DNA of 64,000 nt from Pedobacter westerhofensis (GTDB taxonomy: Bacteria; Bacteroidota; Bacteroidia; Sphingobacteriales; Sphingobacteriaceae). The stretch lies in assembly GCF_900182595.1 (NCBI RefSeq), contig NZ_FXTN01000009.1, positions 124,001-188,000 on the forward strand, written 5' to 3'. Each line of letters begins with the position of its first letter. The first letter of the stretch is position 1. Shown here piece by piece: positions 60,441 through 64,000 of this stretch. The notes beneath the pieces are model-generated. The model saw nothing but the letters and a program-made list of their open reading frames with translations, was not told the DNA's origin and searched no databases. The position numbers and the translations under genes are program-made.

Positions 60441-61499
60441 ATGAGTAAAATAAAGATACTGGTTATCGAAGATAATGATGATATCAGGGAAAGCATTGTG
60501 GAAATACTTGAACTCGCCGGATACGAAGTTACGGAGGCAGGTAATGGAAAGGAAGGCGTAGAAATGGCCAATGCAAATTTGCCTGATCTGATCTTGTGTG
60601 ATATTATGATGCCGGAACTGGATGGCTACGGTGTGTTATACCTGCTGAACAAAAATCCGCTGACGTCGGCTACGCCCTTTATATTCCTCACAGCCAAAGC
60701 TGAGCGTATGGATATGCGCAAAGGGATGGAAATGGGCGCCGACGATTATCTGGTAAAGCCTTTTGATGATGTTGAACTGCTGAACGCGATTGAAAGCCGT
60801 CTGAGCAAAAAAGAGAAACAGGAGGTTTTCTACAGCAAATCGATGACGCAGCTCACGCATCTGGCTGCTGGGAATGCAGGCGTTAAAGAACTCGATAAGA
60901 TGATCACGGAACGAAAGGTGCGGAGCATCAGGAAGAAACAGATCATTTATTATGAGGGCGACCAGGTGTCAGGAATCTACTTGGTGCTGACCGGTAAAGT
61001 AAAAACTATAAAACTGAGCGAGGACGGAAGAGAATTGCTCACCGGTATGTATGGGCCCGATGAATACTTTGGAATTCCGGCATTGCTGCTCAACGAACCT
61101 TATGCCGAAACAGCGGAAGCCCTGGAGGATACAACGATCTGCCAGTTGCCCAAAGATATGCTTGAAGAATTGCTGAACCGCTATCCTGATGTTGCAAGGC
61201 AATTTATCCATATCCTTTCCAATAACCTGCTGGACAAGGAAGAACAGTTACTGCAACTGGCCTATCATTCTGTGCGTAAACGCATGGCCGAAGTGCTGAT
61301 CAGGCTTTGTAAGCTGGAAAAGCAGGAGGGACAGATCAGCCTGCGTATTTCAAGGGACAATCTTGCTGCAATGGCAGGTATGGCTACAGAAACCGTGAGC
61401 AGGATCCTGAGCGACTTTAAAGACGAGGGGATCATTGAAAGAAAAGGCAGCCAGATTGGTATTCTTGACTATCTGAAGCTGCAGCAGATGAAAAACTGA
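60441..61499 (+). CDS. REC-CRP fusion regulator
   Basis: A 352-aa response regulator with receiver domain (1-125; Glu10-Asp11, Asp54 in LILCDIMMPELDG, Lys in YLVKPF), a linker, a cNMP-binding/FNR-type sensor domain (about 150-270; IYYEGDQVSGIYLVLTGKVK, EDGRELLTGMYGPDEYFG) and a CRP-type HTH (about 290-345; ISRDNLAAMAGMATETVSRIL). No Cys cluster for an Fe-S centre is visible. It combines two-component and CRP signalling and probably binds the FNR-like dyads upstream of its own operon. Partner is the FixL-like kinase. Confidence 0.93.
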   Translation: MSKIKILVIEDNDDIRESIVEILELAGYEVTEAGNGKEGVEMANANLPDLILCDIMMPELDGYGVLYLLNKNPLTSATPFIFLTAKAERMDMRKGMEMGADDYLVKPFDDVELLNAIESRLSKKEKQEVFYSKSMTQLTHLAAGNAGVKELDKMITERKVRSIRKKQIIYYEGDQVSGIYLVLTGKVKTIKLSEDGRELLTGMYGPDEYFGIPALLLNEPYAETAEALEDTTICQLPKDMLEELLNRYPDVARQFIHILSNNLLDKEEQLLQLAYHSVRKRMAEVLIRLCKLEKQEGQISLRISRDNLAAMAGMATETVSRILSDFKDEGIIERKGSQIGILDYLKLQQMKN

Positions 61500-61583
61500 C
61501 AAGGATCATATTTATGGCTGATTCATCTCATTCTGTAAAAGCGTTTATCCACCTAATTTTGGTTATTAACAAATCAATTTGGG

Positions 61584-62039
61584 ATGAGAGTAGTAGCTTA
61601 CAGCATAAAATCTTTTGAAAAAGAGCCACTGGCGATAGCCAACCACAAGAAGCATGAGATTACACTCATATCAAATTCACTGAGTTCAGGCACGGCAAGT
61701 TATGCTGAAGGCAAAGAGGCCGTGATTGTATTTACAGACGATGAGGTCAGTGCTGAAGTCATCAATAAACTGGCCGATCTGGGCGTCAAGTATATCGCTA
61801 CCAGATCCAGCGTTACGCTGCACATCGATCAGGATGCTGCTGCCAGCCGCAATATTAAAATCGCAAACGTACCTGCATCGGCCCTGATGGCCATTACGGA
61901 TGAAGAACTACCTCATGCTCTTGCCAGGGAAACAATACTGAACCTTGATAAATGGCAGGAAAACCGCTGTTTAGGCTCATCCTGTATTTGTTCAAGATCC
62001 TGCGACCAGGTAAAACCTAAATTTCCAGGCCATGAGTAA
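61584..62039 (+). CDS. LdhA catalytic-domain-only protein with Cys-rich tail
   Basis: A 151-aa protein. Residues 1-97 align with the N-terminal half of the catalytic domain of D-lactate dehydrogenase (2-hydroxyacid dehydrogenase family; VVAYSIKSFEKEPL, GVKYIATRS, KIANVPA), and residues 98-127 (MAITDEELPHALARETILNL) match the C-terminal end of LdhA. The whole NAD-binding domain is missing, so it cannot be a normal dehydrogenase. A tail with Cys129, 134, 136 and 140 follows. It overlaps hemN by 8 bp and is translationally coupled. Confidence 0.78.
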   Translation: MRVVAYSIKSFEKEPLAIANHKKHEITLISNSLSSGTASYAEGKEAVIVFTDDEVSAEVINKLADLGVKYIATRSSVTLHIDQDAAASRNIKIANVPASALMAITDEELPHALARETILNLDKWQENRCLGSSCICSRSCDQVKPKFPGHE

Positions 62040-63396
62040 TCCGCATCTGATCAACAGATACCACGTTCCTGCACCACGCTATACCAGCTATCCAACAGTT
62101 CCGTACTGGGACAAGCAGGGCTTTGAAGAAGAACGCTGGATTGCTGCGGTGCAAAGCGCATTTAAACACAGCAACGCCACAGATGGCATTAGCCTGTATA
62201 TTCATTTACCTTTCTGCGAAAGCCTCTGTACTTACTGCGGCTGCAATACACGCATTACCAGAAATCACGGGGTAGAACTGCCTTACATTCAGGCGCTGCT
62301 TAAGGAATGGGCCATGTATCAGCAGATTTTTACAGACAAACCTGTGATCAGAGAGCTGCACCTGGGCGGTGGTACGCCTACATTTTTTACTCCTCAAAAC
62401 CTGAAAATGCTGATCGAAGGCATCCTTGCACCGGCAAAGGTACATCCAGAAGCAGAGTTCAGTTTTGAAGCACATCCGGGGAACACGACAGAAGCGCACC
62501 TTCGCACCTTATATGACCTTGGTTTCAAGCGTTTAAGCCTGGGTATACAGGATTTTGATCCCAAGGTGCAGCTGGTGATCAACAGGATTCAAAGTGTGGG
62601 AGAAGTTGCTCAGGTCACTGATCTGGCGCGCCTGACGGGATACACCTCTGTGAATTATGATCTGATCTACGGCTTGCCATTACAGGATGCTGAAGGACTG
62701 GCCTCAACGATTAACGCTGTACTTGAACTTATACCAGACCGTATTGCTTTCTATAGTTACGCACATGTGCCATGGGTAAAGCCCGGACAGCGCAGATATA
62801 CCGAAAAGGATCTCCCTGATGCAGCTGAAAAGCAAAAGCTCTATGAACTGGGGCGTGATATGCTGAAACAGGGTGGTTATCATGAGATTGGAATGGATCA
62901 TTTTACCCTTGAACTGGATCCGCTGTATGCGGCAGAGCAGGACGGAAGCCTGCATCGCAACTTTATGGGATATACCCATCAGTACAGTGAACTGATGATT
63001 GGCCTGGGGGTATCTTCGATCAGCGACAGCTGGACGGCTTTTGCACAGAACGTAAAAAATGTTGAGGAGTATCTTGAATTGGTTACTGCCGGCCGGCTTC
63101 CCCTTTTTAAAGGACATATCCTCACGGCTGAAGATCTGGTGATCAGGAAACATATCCTGAATCTGATGTGCAAAGGCAAGACATCATGGGCACAGCCGCA
63201 GGAACAGCATTCTGCCTTTACAGAGGGCCTGGCGCGAATGAAAATTTTGGCTGAGGACGGACTGGTTGTAATGGATGGGCAGCAGCTGGAAGTTACTGTA
63301 ACGGGCAAAAGATTTTTACGCAACATCTGTATGGCACTGGATGCCCGTTTATGGGCTAACCTGCCACAAACACAATTGTTCAGTATGGCCGGTTAG
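62032..63396 (+). CDS. hemN: Oxygen-independent coproporphyrinogen III oxidase
   Basis: Radical SAM enzyme of 454 aa that decarboxylates coproporphyrinogen III to protoporphyrinogen IX in haem synthesis under low oxygen. The [4Fe-4S] motif CESLCTYC (Cys62, 66, 69) with the further Cys71 in GC is intact; HVPAPRYTSYPTVPYW at the start, LHLGGGTPTFF and SLGIQDFDPKVQLVINRIQS are HemN hallmarks. Context: downstream of the FixL-like/REC-CRP pair and coupled to the LdhA-like gene. Confidence 0.96.
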   Translation: MSNPHLINRYHVPAPRYTSYPTVPYWDKQGFEEERWIAAVQSAFKHSNATDGISLYIHLPFCESLCTYCGCNTRITRNHGVELPYIQALLKEWAMYQQIFTDKPVIRELHLGGGTPTFFTPQNLKMLIEGILAPAKVHPEAEFSFEAHPGNTTEAHLRTLYDLGFKRLSLGIQDFDPKVQLVINRIQSVGEVAQVTDLARLTGYTSVNYDLIYGLPLQDAEGLASTINAVLELIPDRIAFYSYAHVPWVKPGQRRYTEKDLPDAAEKQKLYELGRDMLKQGGYHEIGMDHFTLELDPLYAAEQDGSLHRNFMGYTHQYSELMIGLGVSSISDSWTAFAQNVKNVEEYLELVTAGRLPLFKGHILTAEDLVIRKHILNLMCKGKTSWAQPQEQHSAFTEGLARMKILAEDGLVVMDGQQLEVTVTGKRFLRNICMALDARLWANLPQTQLFSMAG

Positions 63397-63480
63397 GATA
63401 GTCACATTTCTTTTTTTTACTGGCCCTCTCAACAAAGTAAAATAAGCCCTTAAAACAAAGCTTCCCCTTTCTGACTAAGC

Positions 63481-63488
63481 TATCTTTG
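63481..63488 (+). promoter_or_regulatory. -7 promoter element (TATCTTTG) of the VOC gene
   Basis: Exact TAnnTTTG, 23 bp before the ATG; no clear -33 TTTG. Confidence 0.5.
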
Positions 63489-63511
63489 AATATACTAAAA
63501 AATTAGCATTC

Positions 63512-63889
63512 ATGATAGATCACGTAATCATAACAGTAAACAGTTTCGAGCGTTCAGTAGAATTTTATACCCGGGCTTTTGAGCCACTTGGAATCAAAAT
63601 GAATATGGATTTTGAAGGGGAGAACGGGCATCCGGCACTTAAAGGCTTCGGTAATGGCAAAACTGTATTCTTCTGGCTCAAAGAAGGTAAGTCCAGTCCG
63701 GCCGGAGTGCATATTGGGTTGATTGCAGAAGGCCATAAGCAGGTTGATACCTTTTACGAAGCTGCAATGGAGGCGGGCGCCAAAACAATACATGCACCAA
63801 GGATTTTCACTGAATACTATCCGGGGTATTATGCTGCATGGGTAACTGATCCCGACGGGTATGAATTGGAGCTGGTACACAAAAGCTAA
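63512..63889 (+). CDS. VOC-family (glyoxalase-like) protein
   Basis: A 125-aa metal-fold protein of the vicinal-oxygen-chelate superfamily. MIDHVIITVNSFERSVEFYT at the start and WVTDPDGYELELVH near the end give the His and Glu metal-ligand positions (His4, Glu near the C-terminus). A PAGVHIGLIAEGHKQVDTFYEAAMEAGAKT stretch (in two parts) forms the second module. Substrate unknown; such enzymes may act as lactoylglutathione-lyase-like or bleomycin-resistance-like proteins. Single gene. Confidence 0.88.
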   Translation: MIDHVIITVNSFERSVEFYTRAFEPLGIKMNMDFEGENGHPALKGFGNGKTVFFWLKEGKSSPAGVHIGLIAEGHKQVDTFYEAAMEAGAKTIHAPRIFTEYYPGYYAAWVTDPDGYELELVHKS

Positions 63890-63954
63890 GCGGAACGAAA
63901 TTAATTAACGGTCAGCTGCCGCTCTTTTTGCGTACTTTTAGATTTTAACGACCC

Positions 63955-64000
63955 ATGGCTGGAAGAGAGCAAAACAGATATGCTGAGATTCTTTTATCGT
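63955..64000 (+). CDS. Partial gene, N-terminus only
   Basis: An ATG at 63955 opens a frame running out of the window (MAGREQNRYAEILLS). Only 15 residues can be read, which is too little to identify the family. Confidence 0.4.
   Translation, partial: MAGREQNRYAEILLS

Noticed and set aside
61584..62039. Simple pseudogene of ldhA
   Set aside because: The frame is intact, the junction keeps both halves of the catalytic domain, a new Cys tail is added and the gene is coupled to hemN; this looks like a maintained protein, though a deletion cannot be fully excluded.

Overview
The window looks like chromosomal DNA of a Bacteroidota bacterium, most likely a Sphingobacteriaceae member close to Pedobacter or Mucilaginibacter (family-level inference, no search was run). 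Signs are a SusC/SusD pair, promoters of the Bacteroidota type (TTTG about 18-19 nt before TAnnTTTG), weak Shine-Dalgarno sequences, many sensor kinases of the LytS/LytTR kind, DUF6266 and ORF6N genes, and moderate GC content.

Layout. 1-5.0 kb: two tandem GAF/PAS sensor kinases, the second a hybrid. 5.1-15.1 kb: a sugar-acid locus. A minus-strand run encodes SusC, SusD, a sodium/solute symporter and myo-inositol oxygenase; divergent from it are a LacI-type regulator and a GH28 pectinase-like enzyme, with LacI-type operators in both regulatory gaps. 15.1-20.3 kb: a large perfect hairpin, a secreted LamG-like protein, a TPR-LytS/LytTR pair, small ORFs, a mini TonB-plug protein and tRNA-Arg(CCG). 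20.4-26.1 kb: a candidate RiPP system consisting of a full-length LanB-type dehydratase, a LytS-type kinase, a LytTR regulator and, between kinase and regulator on the opposite strand, a 51-residue Ser/Thr-rich, cysteine-free precursor-like peptide. 26.3-34.2 kb: ordinary genes (TetR, MgtE, PhyH dioxygenase with an elaborate leader, SDR, YchF, SRPBCC, KTSC/J protein). 34.3-42.3 kb: tatA coupled to an OmpR-type two-component system, followed by a CzcCBA metal efflux operon; both promoters carry TTTAAT direct repeats at an exact 11-bp period, which ties the regulator to itself and to the pump.

42.3-56 kb is accessory DNA: a repeat-bounded non-coding element, two DUF6266 paralogues, an ORF6N protein, BrkB and DoxX membrane proteins, a PIG-L/symporter operon with a 48-residue coupled membrane peptide, a class II Fic protein with a small partner, and a 2-kb segment bounded by two decayed fragments that resemble the 3' end of tmRNA (ssrA), a classic integration site.

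56-64 kb: a HEPN-type protein, a nitronate-monooxygenase-like flavoprotein and an oxygen/redox module (FixL-like PAS kinase, REC-CRP fusion regulator, an LdhA catalytic domain lacking its NAD domain but carrying a Cys tail, and HemN), with FNR-like dyads in the divergent promoter region. A VOC protein and the start of another gene close the window.

Functional statements rest on family motifs read by eye. Coordinates of starts are my best choice where several were possible.
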